Part shown: one piece after another, positions 45,714 through 55,381 of the stretch
Numbering within the stretch: position 1 is the stretch's first letter
Layout: each line of letters begins with the position of its first letter
DNA from: Algoriphagus sp. PAP.12
GTDB lineage: Bacteria; Bacteroidota; Bacteroidia; Cytophagales; Cyclobacteriaceae
DNA: 64,000 bases
Assembly: GCF_026652115.1 (NCBI RefSeq)
Contig: NZ_JAPPSQ010000014.1
Location: 62,001 to 126,000, forward strand
Direction of reading: 5' to 3'
Position numbers and translations under genes: made by a program
The notes under the pieces: generated by a model
The model's input: the letters and a program-made list of their open reading frames with translations, nothing else
The model's database searches: none
What the model was told of the DNA's origin: nothing

Positions 45714-47138
45714 ATGAGTTCAGAAGCTAGCGCAGTTTGGAATGAATGTTTACGTGTTATTGAGCAACACGTCAGTGAGCAGAGCTTTTCTACTTGGTTT
45801 AAGCCTATAAACCCAGTGAAATTGGATGGGACCAGTCTGACCATCCAAGTACCGAGTCAATTTTTCTACGAATGGCTGGAGGATAACTATATCCAAGAAT
45901 TAAAGCTAGCAATCAAAACTACCCTTGGTCAAAGTGGACGTTTGGAATATGCAGTTGTGGTAGATAGAGGTAATTCCTCAAATAGTCCGATTGCGGTTTC
46001 TTATCCGCAAGGAAATCACGGAAACAAAAAGCCTTCCTCTCAGCCTGTACAAGAGCAAAAGACAACTCCATTTGAAATGGAGTCTTTGGGTGCTGAAGCT
46101 TTGACGAAAAGTAATTTGAATCCAAACTATACCTTCAATACTTATATAGAAGGGGATTGCAATCGTTTGGCACGATCTGCTGGCTTTGCTGTAGCTACCA
46201 AGCCAGGGATAACTTCTTTCAATCCATTGATGGTATATGGAGGAGTTGGGTTAGGTAAGACTCACTTAGTTCAGGCTATAGGGAATGAAATCAAGAATGG
46301 ACCGGAGGACAAGTTTGTCCTTTATGTCTCTTCAGAAAAGTTTGTGAATCAATTCATGGATTCCATTAAGGATGGAAATGTGAAGAGCTTCACGAATTTT
46401 TATATGCAGGTAGATGTGTTGATAATTGATGATATTCAGTTTTTGGCTGGTAAGGATCGGACTCAGGAAATGTTCTTCCATATTTTCAATCATCTTCATC
46501 AAAGCAAAAAGCAAATCATCATGACTTCAGATTGTCCTCCAAGAGATCTGAAGGGGCTAGAGGAGCGATTGCTCTCGAGATTCAAATGGGGCTTGACTGC
46601 AGATTTGCAGATGCCAGATTTTGAAACGAGGGTAGCTATCATCAGAAGAAAGATGCAGTCAGAAGGAATTTTTATTCCTGATGATGTAGTTGAATACCTT
46701 GCATATACTGTTGATACCAATGTCAGAGAGCTAGAAGGGATTTTAATTTCACTTATTGCACATGCATCATTGAATCGTGTTGAAATAAGCCTTCAGCTTG
46801 CCAAAACCGTGATGAAAAACATCATCAAGGATATTGAGACTGAAGTCGGGATTGAATTTATCCAGAAAGCTGTATCAGAATATTACGGAATCAACCAAGA
46901 TGACTTGAAGGCCAAAACCAGGAAGAAAGAAATAGTGGTGGCCAGACAAGTAGCCATGTATTTTTCAAAAGAGTTTACCAATCATTCTTTGAAATCAATT
47001 GGTTATCATTTTGGTGGAAGGGATCATTCGACAGTGATTCATGCGGTAACCACTGTGAATGACTTGATCGAAACTGACAGTACTTTCAGAAATTCTGTCA
47101 ACGAACTGAAGAAGAAATTTAAGATGAGATCATATTAA
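45714..47138 (+). CDS. dnaA: Chromosomal replication initiator protein DnaA
   Basis: DnaA binds DnaA boxes at oriC and opens the origin. The 474-residue protein has domain I (WNECLRVIEQHVSEQSFSTWF), a polar linker domain II (about 90-130), the AAA+ domain with FNPLMVYGGVGLGKTH (Walker A) and LIIDDIQFL (Walker B), sensor and arginine-finger regions (RLLSRFKWGL), and the C-terminal DNA-binding helix with GGRDHSTVIHAV. All parts are intact. It is transcribed alone, with a convergent hypothetical gene five bases beyond its stop. Confidence 0.98.
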   Translation: MSSEASAVWNECLRVIEQHVSEQSFSTWFKPINPVKLDGTSLTIQVPSQFFYEWLEDNYIQELKLAIKTTLGQSGRLEYAVVVDRGNSSNSPIAVSYPQGNHGNKKPSSQPVQEQKTTPFEMESLGAEALTKSNLNPNYTFNTYIEGDCNRLARSAGFAVATKPGITSFNPLMVYGGVGLGKTHLVQAIGNEIKNGPEDKFVLYVSSEKFVNQFMDSIKDGNVKSFTNFYMQVDVLIIDDIQFLAGKDRTQEMFFHIFNHLHQSKKQIIMTSDCPPRDLKGLEERLLSRFKWGLTADLQMPDFETRVAIIRRKMQSEGIFIPDDVVEYLAYTVDTNVRELEGILISLIAHASLNRVEISLQLAKTVMKNIIKDIETEVGIEFIQKAVSEYYGINQDDLKAKTRKKEIVVARQVAMYFSKEFTNHSLKSIGYHFGGRDHSTVIHAVTTVNDLIETDSTFRNSVNELKKKFKMRSY

Positions 47139-47143
47139 TATAT

Positions 47144-47557
47144 TTAATATAATTCTTTTTCCATCTTGTCTTCAAATCTATTTAATAATCTTATATACTT
47201 GTTTATTATATTGTTTATAAACTCCTTTTGAGTATTGATAGGATATACTGGATTATATTGAATTCTATCTATAATCATGTCTAGCCAGCCTTTGCCATCA
47301 TCGATTAGATCCGCATGAAAGGCTTCAACCGTTGCATCTCTAGACCCTGAAAACGGTCCTTTTTTTTCTTTTTCGAAATATTTAGTTATTACCTTGAGTG
47401 CAAGCTCATGTGCTACCTCAAAATTGATAATTAGTTCTCGAGTTTGTGCATCGGATAAAGGGTGAGATTTTGAACTTTGGGTAAATACCCGAAGATCTTC
47501 TAAAGAGGTCTTAAATTCTTCAAAACACTGCGTACAGGACTGAGGGAGGGATTTCAT
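47144..47557 (-). CDS. Orphan HI0074/HEPN-like protein
   Basis: A 137-residue all-helical protein resembling the HI0074 family (nucleotidyltransferase substrate-binding / HepT-like HEPN domain). Shared landmarks are NFEVAHELALKVITKYFE, a SGSRDATVEAFHADLI segment and WLDMIIDRIQYNPVY. In active HEPN RNases the last segment has an R-x4-6-H motif; here the His position appears to be Pro (RIQYNP), suggesting loss of activity. The partner nucleotidyltransferase gene (HI0073/MntA type) usually sits adjacent but is not present. An N-terminal CTQC motif is unusual. The gene is AT-rich relative to dnaA. Assignment is by eye. Confidence 0.75.
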   Translation of the reverse strand: MKSLPQSCTQCFEEFKTSLEDLRVFTQSSKSHPLSDAQTRELIINFEVAHELALKVITKYFEKEKKGPFSGSRDATVEAFHADLIDDGKGWLDMIIDRIQYNPVYPINTQKEFINNIINKYIRLLNRFEDKMEKELY

Positions 47558-47980
47558 TATTAAAAACTATGGTTTTAGACAGGGTTTCAGTTGTGTTTAT
47601 TCAATATAATAAAATTTTATGTCGTTAAATTGATTCTTTGCGAAATTATTGATGCAATTTGTTTTTTTATTTGTATAATTAAAGGCAAATACATGGGTTG
47701 GAATTATTCTATTAATATTGAAAAAATAATAGATATTTATTTTAAATTAGTATAATTGACTTGGTATAATCATAATTATTATTTGGATATTTTTAGTTGA
47801 AAGTCTTTTTTCAAATTCACAAATAATTTATCTTTTTTTAACATTCCGTTCATGTATGATAATTGCCGTTCATATCTGGTTTGTGTCCGCATTTGAAACT
47901 TATTATACTTTAAGTGCTCACTTTTGAGACAACTCCTCTGATAATTTGCCAACTTCGCACCAAACTAAAAATTAACCTTT
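47558..47980. other. AT-rich regulatory region upstream of the SusC gene
   Basis: This 423-base gap between divergent genes is very AT-rich. It contains a 20-bp-spaced direct repeat (47846-47875) and, right after it, TTTG at 47880 with a TATACTTTA-like sequence at 47904, a possible promoter. No ORF of the missing nucleotidyltransferase type is present. Confidence 0.6.
47846..47875 (+). promoter_or_regulatory. Direct repeat, candidate activator site for SusC/SusD genes
   Basis: CCGTTCATGT (47846-47855) and CCGTTCATAT (47866-47875) are spaced exactly 20 bp start to start, about two helical turns, and lie just upstream of a possible -33 TTTG. This geometry suits a dimeric activator; inference only. 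Confidence 0.4.
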
Positions 47981-50900
47981 ATGAAGAAAGTTTTACTATT
48001 TTCTTTCATGATCATGCTTACTGGCATGGTATGGGCTCAAGACAGAAGTATCACTGGTGTGGTAACTTCTGAACAAGATGGATTGGGCATACCTGGGGCA
48101 AGTGTGATTTTGAAAGGAACCCAAATCGGTGTAGTTACCGACATTGATGGTAACTACCGTTTAACAGTACCTAGTACAGGTGGTGTTCTTGTGTTTTCCT
48201 TTATTGGATTGCAAACTCAAGAAGTGGAAATCGGAAATCAATCTACTATTGATGTAGTATTGTCAGAAGATGTAACCCAATTGAATGAGGTGGTAGTAAC
48301 TGCCTTGAACGTGGAGAGAGAGAAAAAAACATTGGGTTATGCAACCCAAGAAGTAGGTGCCGAAAATCTTCGTGTAGCTCGTGAAACTAACTTGAACGAA
48401 GCTTTGGCAGGTAAAGTAGCCGGTGTACAAGTAGTATCTGGTTCTGGAGCTAAATTTGGTGAGGCAGCTGTTCGTATCCGTGGTGTGAGAGGTTTCGGAT
48501 CTAATTCCCCTCTATATGTAGTAGATGGTATCCCAACTTCAGATCCTTCTACCATCAACATGGATAACGTACAATCCATCAACGTATTGAAAGGTGCTAA
48601 CGCATCTGCTTTGTATGGTTCTCGTGCTCGTGATGGTGTGATTTTGATCACCATGAAAAAAGCGAAAGGTGGAAGATTGAATATTGATTTCAATAACACC
48701 ACTACTTTCGAAAATGTATCTGTGATGCCGGAATATCAAAACCAATATGGTGGTGGATATTCTCAAGAGTGGCAGACATTTTCTTTTGACCCATCTAGAG
48801 ATGATCCTGCATTGGCTGGATTGGATGGTGCAAAAATCCCTGAATTTTATGCAGATGAGAGCTGGGGTCCAAGATTGGATGGTTCTCAAGTAGCTCAGTG
48901 GGACGCGTTTACTCCAGGTACTGATACCTATGGTCAAACAAGAGCTTGGTCTCCAAATAAAAACAATGTAAGAGATTTCTTTAACACAGGTGTTGGTGTT
49001 CAGAATTCCTTGTCAGTGAGTAAAGCTGGTGAAGGTTACAACGTAACTGCTACCATGACCAACGTTAATAGAACTGGTGTTCTTCCAAATACTAAACAAG
49101 AGAAAACATTCTTGAATTTGAATGCAACGGTGGATCTTTCCAAAAAGTTGAAATTGAATACAATGGCTAACTATAATAGAACCAATGTATTTGGATCTTT
49201 GACTGAAGGTTATCAAGATGGTAGTATTGGACAAAACTTCAACCAGTGGTTCCAAAGACAATTGGATATGGACTTGTTGAAGAAGTATTATAGAATGCCT
49301 GATGGAAGATACACTTCTTGGAATATCAACTCTCCAAGAAATGCTACTCCTTTGTATTGGAACAACCCATATACTGAGCAATACGCTAACTTCTCTGAAA
49401 GCACAAAAGATACTTACAGTGGTAAATTTGGTTTGACTTACGAAATCATTGACGGTCTTTCTGTTTCAGCAAATTTGAGTAGATATGCTACCACATATTT
49501 TGAGGATGGAAGAATTGCTTCTGGAACTTTGAATCTTGATTCTTACAGTTTGAGAAAATATGAACAAAATGAGGATAACTATGAATTCTTAGCGCAATAC
49601 AATAAGGTGACCGAGAAATTCTCTGTTTCTGCATTGGTTGGTGGGAATATCAGAAAGAACTTCTATAGTAATGCTTCAATGTCAACTGCTGGTGGTTTGT
49701 CAGTGCCTGATTTGTATAATATTTCGGCATCTATCAACCGTCCAAATGCTTCTAATAGAATTGAAAATAGACAAGTAAATTCAATCTTTGCTCAAGCAAG
49801 TTTTGGTTTCAAAGAAATCGTTTTCGTAGATGGTTCCATCCGTCGTGATTATGATTCTGTTTTGCCTTCTACAAGTAATGCATTTACCTATCCAGCTATC
49901 TCTACTTCCTTTATCTTCTCTGAATTGATGCCAAACAACAGAATCTTGTCATTTGGTAAAGTTCGTGCAGGTTATGCTGAAGTAGGTGGTGAATTGAATC
50001 CTTATCAATTGGATCCAGCCTATGGATTGGGAACTCCTTATAATGGAAATCCAACTATGGGATATCCAAACTCATTGGTTGATCCTAATTTGAGAGCTGC
50101 TACGACAGGTGCTTTGGAAGCTGGTGTTGAATTGGCATTCTTGCAAGGAAGAATCAGAACTGATTTCTCTTATTACTACTATGATAATACCAATGAAATC
50201 TTGGCAACTGAGGTTCCAAGTACTACTGGTATTTCTTCTTATACAATTAATGCTGGTAAAACCTTTACAAAAGGTTGGGATGCGACCATCGGTGGTACAC
50301 CGATTAAAACTTCCAACTTCAACTGGGATTTGAATTTCAACTTCGCAAGAAGTAGAAACGTAATCGAAGAAATCTATCCAGGTATTGATGCAATCCAGTT
50401 GGTGAACGGATTCCTAGGTAACCGTGTAGGCGGTGGATGGGGATCTATCTCTGCTAGAGCAAAAGTTGGTGAAGATTGGGGTACAATCATTGGTGAGAAA
50501 TATCAAAGAGATGAAGCTGGAAATATCTTGATCGATGAGGATGGATATCCAATGACTGAGCAAAATCAAGTATTGGGAACAATCCTTCCTGATTACACTG
50601 GTGGTATTTTCAACAGATTTACTTACAAAGATTTCGAATTGAGCTTTACAATTGATTGGCAAATCGGTGGTAAAATCAACTCCATTACCAATATGTTTAA
50701 TGCCTATTCTGGTCTTGGAATAATGACTGTAGGTGACAACGATAAAGGTGTTCCAATGAGAGATCCAGTAGCTGATGGTGGTGGTTTGAGATTCGAAGGT
50801 GTTTATGCTGACGGAACTCCAAATGACACTTACCTAGAAGCTGACACCTATTGGAAAGCTCTTTTTGCACTTCATGAGCAGTGGGTATATGATGCGAGTT

Positions 50901-51154
50901 ATGTGAAACTTCGTGAAGTTAGATTCGGATATAACCTTCCTCAGTCTCTTCTTCAGAGATCTAACTTGTTTAGATCTGCTGCTGTAGCAGTTGTAGCAAA
51001 CAACCCTTGGTTGATTAAGTCAAATGTTCCTGGTTTGGATCCATCTCAGGTATCTGGTGATACTAGAAATTCAAGAAACAATGGTGCTTGGGTGGATAGT
51101 GGTCAGTTGCCAGCAACAAGATCTATCGGTTTTGACATTCGTCTAGGATTCTAA
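47981..51154 (+). CDS. SusC/RagA-family TonB-linked outer-membrane protein
   Basis: A 1057-residue SusC-type receptor. The signal peptide ends at VWAQ (about residue 20). A carboxypeptidase-like regulatory domain follows (ITGVVTSEQDGLGIPGASV, VVTDIDGNYRLTV), then the TonB-box region LNEVVVTALN, the plug (LAGKVAGVQVVSGSG, VRIRGVRGFGSNSPLYVVDG) and a long barrel ending in RSIGFDIRLGF with a terminal Phe. It imports nutrients through the outer membrane with its SusD partner 11 bp downstream. Codon choice is strongly biased towards GGT, GCT, TCT and ATC, unlike neighbouring receptor genes, suggesting high expression. The substrate is not apparent; no glycoside hydrolases adjoin. Confidence 0.95.
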   Translation: MKKVLLFSFMIMLTGMVWAQDRSITGVVTSEQDGLGIPGASVILKGTQIGVVTDIDGNYRLTVPSTGGVLVFSFIGLQTQEVEIGNQSTIDVVLSEDVTQLNEVVVTALNVEREKKTLGYATQEVGAENLRVARETNLNEALAGKVAGVQVVSGSGAKFGEAAVRIRGVRGFGSNSPLYVVDGIPTSDPSTINMDNVQSINVLKGANASALYGSRARDGVILITMKKAKGGRLNIDFNNTTTFENVSVMPEYQNQYGGGYSQEWQTFSFDPSRDDPALAGLDGAKIPEFYADESWGPRLDGSQVAQWDAFTPGTDTYGQTRAWSPNKNNVRDFFNTGVGVQNSLSVSKAGEGYNVTATMTNVNRTGVLPNTKQEKTFLNLNATVDLSKKLKLNTMANYNRTNVFGSLTEGYQDGSIGQNFNQWFQRQLDMDLLKKYYRMPDGRYTSWNINSPRNATPLYWNNPYTEQYANFSESTKDTYSGKFGLTYEIIDGLSVSANLSRYATTYFEDGRIASGTLNLDSYSLRKYEQNEDNYEFLAQYNKVTEKFSVSALVGGNIRKNFYSNASMSTAGGLSVPDLYNISASINRPNASNRIENRQVNSIFAQASFGFKEIVFVDGSIRRDYDSVLPSTSNAFTYPAISTSFIFSELMPNNRILSFGKVRAGYAEVGGELNPYQLDPAYGLGTPYNGNPTMGYPNSLVDPNLRAATTGALEAGVELAFLQGRIRTDFSYYYYDNTNEILATEVPSTTGISSYTINAGKTFTKGWDATIGGTPIKTSNFNWDLNFNFARSRNVIEEIYPGIDAIQLVNGFLGNRVGGGWGSISARAKVGEDWGTIIGEKYQRDEAGNILIDEDGYPMTEQNQVLGTILPDYTGGIFNRFTYKDFELSFTIDWQIGGKINSITNMFNAYSGLGIMTVGDNDKGVPMRDPVADGGGLRFEGVYADGTPNDTYLEADTYWKALFALHEQWVYDASYVKLREVRFGYNLPQSLLQRSNLFRSAAVAVVANNPWLIKSNVPGLDPSQVSGDTRNSRNNGAWVDSGQLPATRSIGFDIRLGF

Positions 51155-51165
51155 AAAACAGAAAA

Positions 51166-52629
51166 ATGAAAAAATCAATTTCAAAATATATTTTCATAGG
51201 ATTGTTAGCCGTAGGCGTTACATCCTGTGATTTGGGAGATTTTGGTGATACAAATGTCAATCCTAACCAAACGACTAAGCCTATCACCTCTTCTTTATTG
51301 ACTAATTCACTGAATAGTCTTAAGGGTACTATCGACGATCCTACGGGATCATTGTATTCCCAATTTTTGGCAAATTCTCAGTATACAAGTGCTGATAATT
51401 ATCAGACTATCATCTTCAACTATGGTGGTACCTATAGCGGACCATTGATGGATTTGGAGCAGATAATTCAGATCAATACCAATGAGGAAACCAAGGATGA
51501 AGCCTCAGTAAATGGTTCTAATGCAAACCAAATTGCGGTTGCGCAAATTCTTCAGTCTTATTTCTTCCAAACAATGACTGACAGATGGGGAGATATTCCT
51601 TATTCTCAAGCCTTGGATATTGCTGAAGATATTCGTCAGCCACAATTTGATCCTCAATCCGATGTTTATGCAGGTGTTCTTTCTACGTTGAAGACTGCAC
51701 AAGCAAATCTTTCTACTACTGCTCCGGTACAAGGTGATATCCTTTTCGGCGGAGATATGATGATGTGGAAGAAGTTTGCAAACACATTGAGAATGGTGAT
51801 GGCATTGAGAATGTCCGAAGTAGATCCAACTACTGCTGCTGCAGAGTTTTCTTCTGCTATCGCTGATGGAGTGATTGCTTTGGATAATAGTGAAAATGTT
51901 TACTATGCTAACCTTCCAGAAGCTGCATTCCAAAATGCGTGGTATGCAAGGTTCTTGACTCGCCGTGACTATTGCGTTTCTAATACTTTGATGGATAGAA
52001 TGCAGACTGTTGCAAATGGTGGAGTTTTGGATAAATCTATGGATCCACGTGTTCCAGTTTATGCAGATCCAACTGAAAATAGAGGTGATTATGTAGGTAT
52101 GACCTATGGTATCTCTGAAGCAAGAGCAGGTGCTATCTCCAACTCTGATGTGTCTTTCTTAGGAGAGACATTGAGAGCTCAAGATGCTCCTAACTACATC
52201 TACACTTCTGCTCAGGTTCTATTCTCAATGGCTGAAGCTGTAGAAAGAGGATGGATCTCTGGTGATGCTGAGGACTTGTACTATCAAGGTATCGAGGCAT
52301 CTTTGGATCAATATGGTGTTGCTGCAGGTTACGATGATTACATTGCTAACTCTTGGGTGAAATTTGATTCTAGCAAAGCTATGGAGCAAATTTTGACTCA
52401 AAAGTGGATTGCAAACTTCCTAAATGGTTATGAATCATGGTCAGAATGGAGAAGAACAGGTTTCCCAACCTTGACTCCTGCGGAAGATGCTTTGAACACC
52501 AGTGGAGAAATTCCAGTACGTCAAGCCTATCCATTGTTCGAGGTGAACTTGAACTCCACCAACTACGATGCTGTTGTTGCTCGTCAAGGTGCTGATGATT
52601 TGGATACTCACGTTTGGTGGGATAAATAA
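51166..52629 (+). CDS. SusD/RagB-family surface lipoprotein (SusD-like_2 type)
   Basis: A 487-residue lipoprotein (lipobox TSC, about residue 21) that forms the lid on the SusC channel and captures the ligand. The N-terminal FGDTNVNPNQTTKPI and TDRWGDIPYSQALD are typical of the SusD-like_2 group, in which many members serve non-starch substrates. The C-terminal part contains ILTQKWIANFLNGYESWSEWRRTGFP, the family hallmark. It follows SusC by 11 bp, shares its biased codon use and ends in a strong terminator. Confidence 0.95.
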   Translation: MKKSISKYIFIGLLAVGVTSCDLGDFGDTNVNPNQTTKPITSSLLTNSLNSLKGTIDDPTGSLYSQFLANSQYTSADNYQTIIFNYGGTYSGPLMDLEQIIQINTNEETKDEASVNGSNANQIAVAQILQSYFFQTMTDRWGDIPYSQALDIAEDIRQPQFDPQSDVYAGVLSTLKTAQANLSTTAPVQGDILFGGDMMMWKKFANTLRMVMALRMSEVDPTTAAAEFSSAIADGVIALDNSENVYYANLPEAAFQNAWYARFLTRRDYCVSNTLMDRMQTVANGGVLDKSMDPRVPVYADPTENRGDYVGMTYGISEARAGAISNSDVSFLGETLRAQDAPNYIYTSAQVLFSMAEAVERGWISGDAEDLYYQGIEASLDQYGVAAGYDDYIANSWVKFDSSKAMEQILTQKWIANFLNGYESWSEWRRTGFPTLTPAEDALNTSGEIPVRQAYPLFEVNLNSTNYDAVVARQGADDLDTHVWWDK

Positions 52630-52645
52630 TCCATTGAAATAACAT

Positions 52646-52677
52646 AAAATGCCATCCACATTTGTGGATGGCATTTT
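52646..52677 (+). terminator. Terminator after SusC/SusD operon
   Basis: A 15-bp perfect stem (AAAATGCCATCCACA / TGTGGATGGCATTTT) around a two-base core, ending in T residues. It separates the SusCD operon from the next receptor operon, whose ATG lies 14 bases further on. Confidence 0.85.
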
Positions 52678-52690
52678 TCGTTAAACGCTT

Positions 52691-55381
52691 ATGCGAAAAC
52701 TACTACCACTACTATCTTACTTTTTTATTCAGACTACCATTATTTTTGGTCAGACAGGAATTGAAAAGATTGTTTTTGATCAAGATTATTCCGTTACACC
52801 CCTAACTGTTGTGTTGCAAAATCTTGAAAATCAAAACGGGGTCCAGTTTTTTTATAAAAATGACTGGGGAATTGAAGCCTTCCTATTAAACGGGGAAAAA
52901 GGTCAGGATGCATTGATCGGAATCAATGTCTTATTAGAAACTTATGGGTATAGCTTGATTGAGTACAAAGGACTTTTTGTAATCGTCAATCAGGAAGGAC
53001 TAGAATCATACCAATATGAATTTTGGGATGAAAATGACATTAATCTGGACCAATATAAAATTATTGGTTCGGGAAAGCCAGAAAACTCCAACCTTCCGGT
53101 TCTAATCAAAGGTAAAATAATTGATGCTGCTGAGGGAGAACCATTAATTGGAGCGAGTATTCAGATATTGGACAGCTCCGAAGGTGTTGTGACGGATATC
53201 GATGGGAATTTTGAAATTCCGTTAGTACCTGGGAAATATAAATTGTTGGTTCAATATGCCGGATATGAAGCCCAATCTATTCCTGTTCAGGTGATTAATG
53301 AAGGGAAATTGGATGTGGAACTTTTTAATCAAACCCTCAAGCTTGAAGAGGTAACTATATCTGCCAGAAGTCAGGAAATCTCTGTTTCTGAAAAAATTGC
53401 CGGCAGGGAAATCCTGGATATTGCTGTGATTAAAAGCCTTCCAACATTTATGGGAGAGGTTGATCCAGTGAAAAGTTTGATCTCTTTACCTGGAGTTAGT
53501 TCTGTTGGGGAAGGGACAGCCGGATTTAATGTTCGGGGTGGTGATCCGGGACAAAATCTATTGATGATGGATGAGGCAATTATTTATAATAGTTCGCATC
53601 TATTTGGATTTTTTGGGGCATTTAGTCCAGATATGATTCGGGATGTAGAACTGTATAAAGGAGGAGGACCTGCCAATTATGGAGGGCGTGTTTCTTCAGT
53701 TCTGAATGTGAATTTGAGAAATGGGAATGCCAAAGACTACGAAGTAGCCGGCGGAATAGGCCTGATCTCGTCCCGACTTTCTGTAGAAGGACCTTTGAAG
53801 AAGGACAAAACATCATTCATTCTTTCAGGTAGAACTTCTTATCCAAATTGGATGCTGAAGCAAATGAAAGATCCGGACCTGTATCAAAGTGCGGCTGGAT
53901 TTTATGATGTGAATTTGAAAGTCAATCACACCATTGATGAAAACAATGTCCTGACTTTTTCAGGGTATTTGAGTGATGATAATTTTGAATTTGCTTCGGA
54001 CACAGCCTACGTATGGAAAACCAAGGCTGCCATAGCCAAATGGTCACATCGATTCAATTCCAACTTTTTGATGCAAACCAATTTTGTGGTAAGTGACTAT
54101 AAAAGCAACATTGAAAACAATCAGGAAAACTTCGGATTTGATTATACGTCGGGAATCAAGAATTATCAGGGGAAAATTGACTTTTCTTACAGCATAGGGG
54201 CCGCTCACAAATTGGATTTTGGAATCAGTTCTCTTCATTATTCATTTGATAATGGTACATTCCAGCCAAACATAGAGAATACAAACTCTGAGGCTATTTT
54301 TATTCCTCAAGAAAGTGCCTTAGAGAGTGCGGTTTATTTCAATGATGAATTTTCGATTTCACCGAAGGTGTCTTTGGTATATGGACTTAGAGTATCGAAT
54401 TACTTGACTTTGGGAGGAACTTATTATGAGTTTGACACCGATTCACCAAAGTCTCCAAGTTCTATCGTTGATACTTTAACTTATCAAAATGGCGAAGTAG
54501 CCAAAACTAATTTTGGGTTAGAGCCTAGAGTTTCTTTTAGATGGTTGATCACTCCATCAAGCTCCTTTAAAGCGAGCTACTACCGGACCAATCAGTATAT
54601 CCATTTGATTTCTAATACAGCTGCGATTTCACCAGTGAACTATTGGAAGTCATCTGGCTATAATTTGGATCCTTCTATTTCAGACCAATATACTTTGGGT
54701 GTTTTCAAAAACTGGAATGACAACTTATTTGAAATCTCTGTTGAAGGATATTATAAATGGATCCAGAATGTGGTAGATTATAAAAATGCCGCCACCATTT
54801 TGCTAAATGAGACGTTAGACGCTGACTTGGTTCAGGGGAAAGGGAAAGCATATGGAGTTGAATTTTTGTTGAGAAAAAATAGAGGTAAACTGACCGGTTG
54901 GTTAGGATACACCTACTCGAGAAGCTTAAGGCAGTTTAATGAGTCTCCTTTTGATGAGGAAATTATCAATGACGGAGTTTTCTTCCCATCCAATTATGAT
55001 AAGCCTCATGATATGTCTGTTGTGATAAATTATAAGTTCAGCAGAAGATTCTCCATGAATATGAACTTCGCTTATTCTACAGGAAGACCTATCACGGTTC
55101 CGGTTTCTAAATTCCAATACGAGGACTTTTTGTCTATTTTGAATTTTAGCGATAGGAATCAGTATAGAGTTCCTGATTATCATAGAATGGACCTTGCTTT
55201 TACACTAAAAAGTGGATTAAGGAAAGAAAAGAAAGTCGATGGGGAATGGGTCTTTTCTGTATATAATATCTATGGACGTAGGAATCCATTCTCAGTTTAT
55301 TTCACCCAAAGAGGAAATGCTTTCCAGCTTTCTGTATTAGGAAGTGCTTTCCCTTCAATTTCTTACAATTTCAAGTTATGA
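52691..55381 (+). CDS. TonB-dependent receptor with STN and carboxypeptidase-like domains
   Basis: An 896-residue outer-membrane receptor. After the signal peptide (ending FGQ, residue 21) there is an STN-like domain (VTPLTVVLQNLENQNGVQFFY), the kind used for anti-sigma-factor signalling, then a carboxypeptidase-regulatory-like domain (GKIIDAAEGEPLIGASI), a plug (PGVSSVGEGTAGFNVRGG, NLLMMDEAIIYNSSHLFGFFG) and a barrel ending in SISYNFKL. No FecI/FecR genes adjoin. The downstream DUF4249 lipoprotein overlaps by four bases, a recurrent pairing in Bacteroidota. The ligand is unknown. Confidence 0.93.
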   Translation: MRKLLPLLSYFFIQTTIIFGQTGIEKIVFDQDYSVTPLTVVLQNLENQNGVQFFYKNDWGIEAFLLNGEKGQDALIGINVLLETYGYSLIEYKGLFVIVNQEGLESYQYEFWDENDINLDQYKIIGSGKPENSNLPVLIKGKIIDAAEGEPLIGASIQILDSSEGVVTDIDGNFEIPLVPGKYKLLVQYAGYEAQSIPVQVINEGKLDVELFNQTLKLEEVTISARSQEISVSEKIAGREILDIAVIKSLPTFMGEVDPVKSLISLPGVSSVGEGTAGFNVRGGDPGQNLLMMDEAIIYNSSHLFGFFGAFSPDMIRDVELYKGGGPANYGGRVSSVLNVNLRNGNAKDYEVAGGIGLISSRLSVEGPLKKDKTSFILSGRTSYPNWMLKQMKDPDLYQSAAGFYDVNLKVNHTIDENNVLTFSGYLSDDNFEFASDTAYVWKTKAAIAKWSHRFNSNFLMQTNFVVSDYKSNIENNQENFGFDYTSGIKNYQGKIDFSYSIGAAHKLDFGISSLHYSFDNGTFQPNIENTNSEAIFIPQESALESAVYFNDEFSISPKVSLVYGLRVSNYLTLGGTYYEFDTDSPKSPSSIVDTLTYQNGEVAKTNFGLEPRVSFRWLITPSSSFKASYYRTNQYIHLISNTAAISPVNYWKSSGYNLDPSISDQYTLGVFKNWNDNLFEISVEGYYKWIQNVVDYKNAATILLNETLDADLVQGKGKAYGVEFLLRKNRGKLTGWLGYTYSRSLRQFNESPFDEEIINDGVFFPSNYDKPHDMSVVINYKFSRRFSMNMNFAYSTGRPITVPVSKFQYEDFLSILNFSDRNQYRVPDYHRMDLAFTLKSGLRKEKKVDGEWVFSVYNIYGRRNPFSVYFTQRGNAFQLSVLGSAFPSISYNFKL

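Noticed and set aside
52691-53060. STN domain suggesting a FecI/FecR trans-envelope signalling system
   Set aside because: No ECF sigma factor or FecR-like gene occurs anywhere near the receptor, so signalling by this route is not supported in the window.
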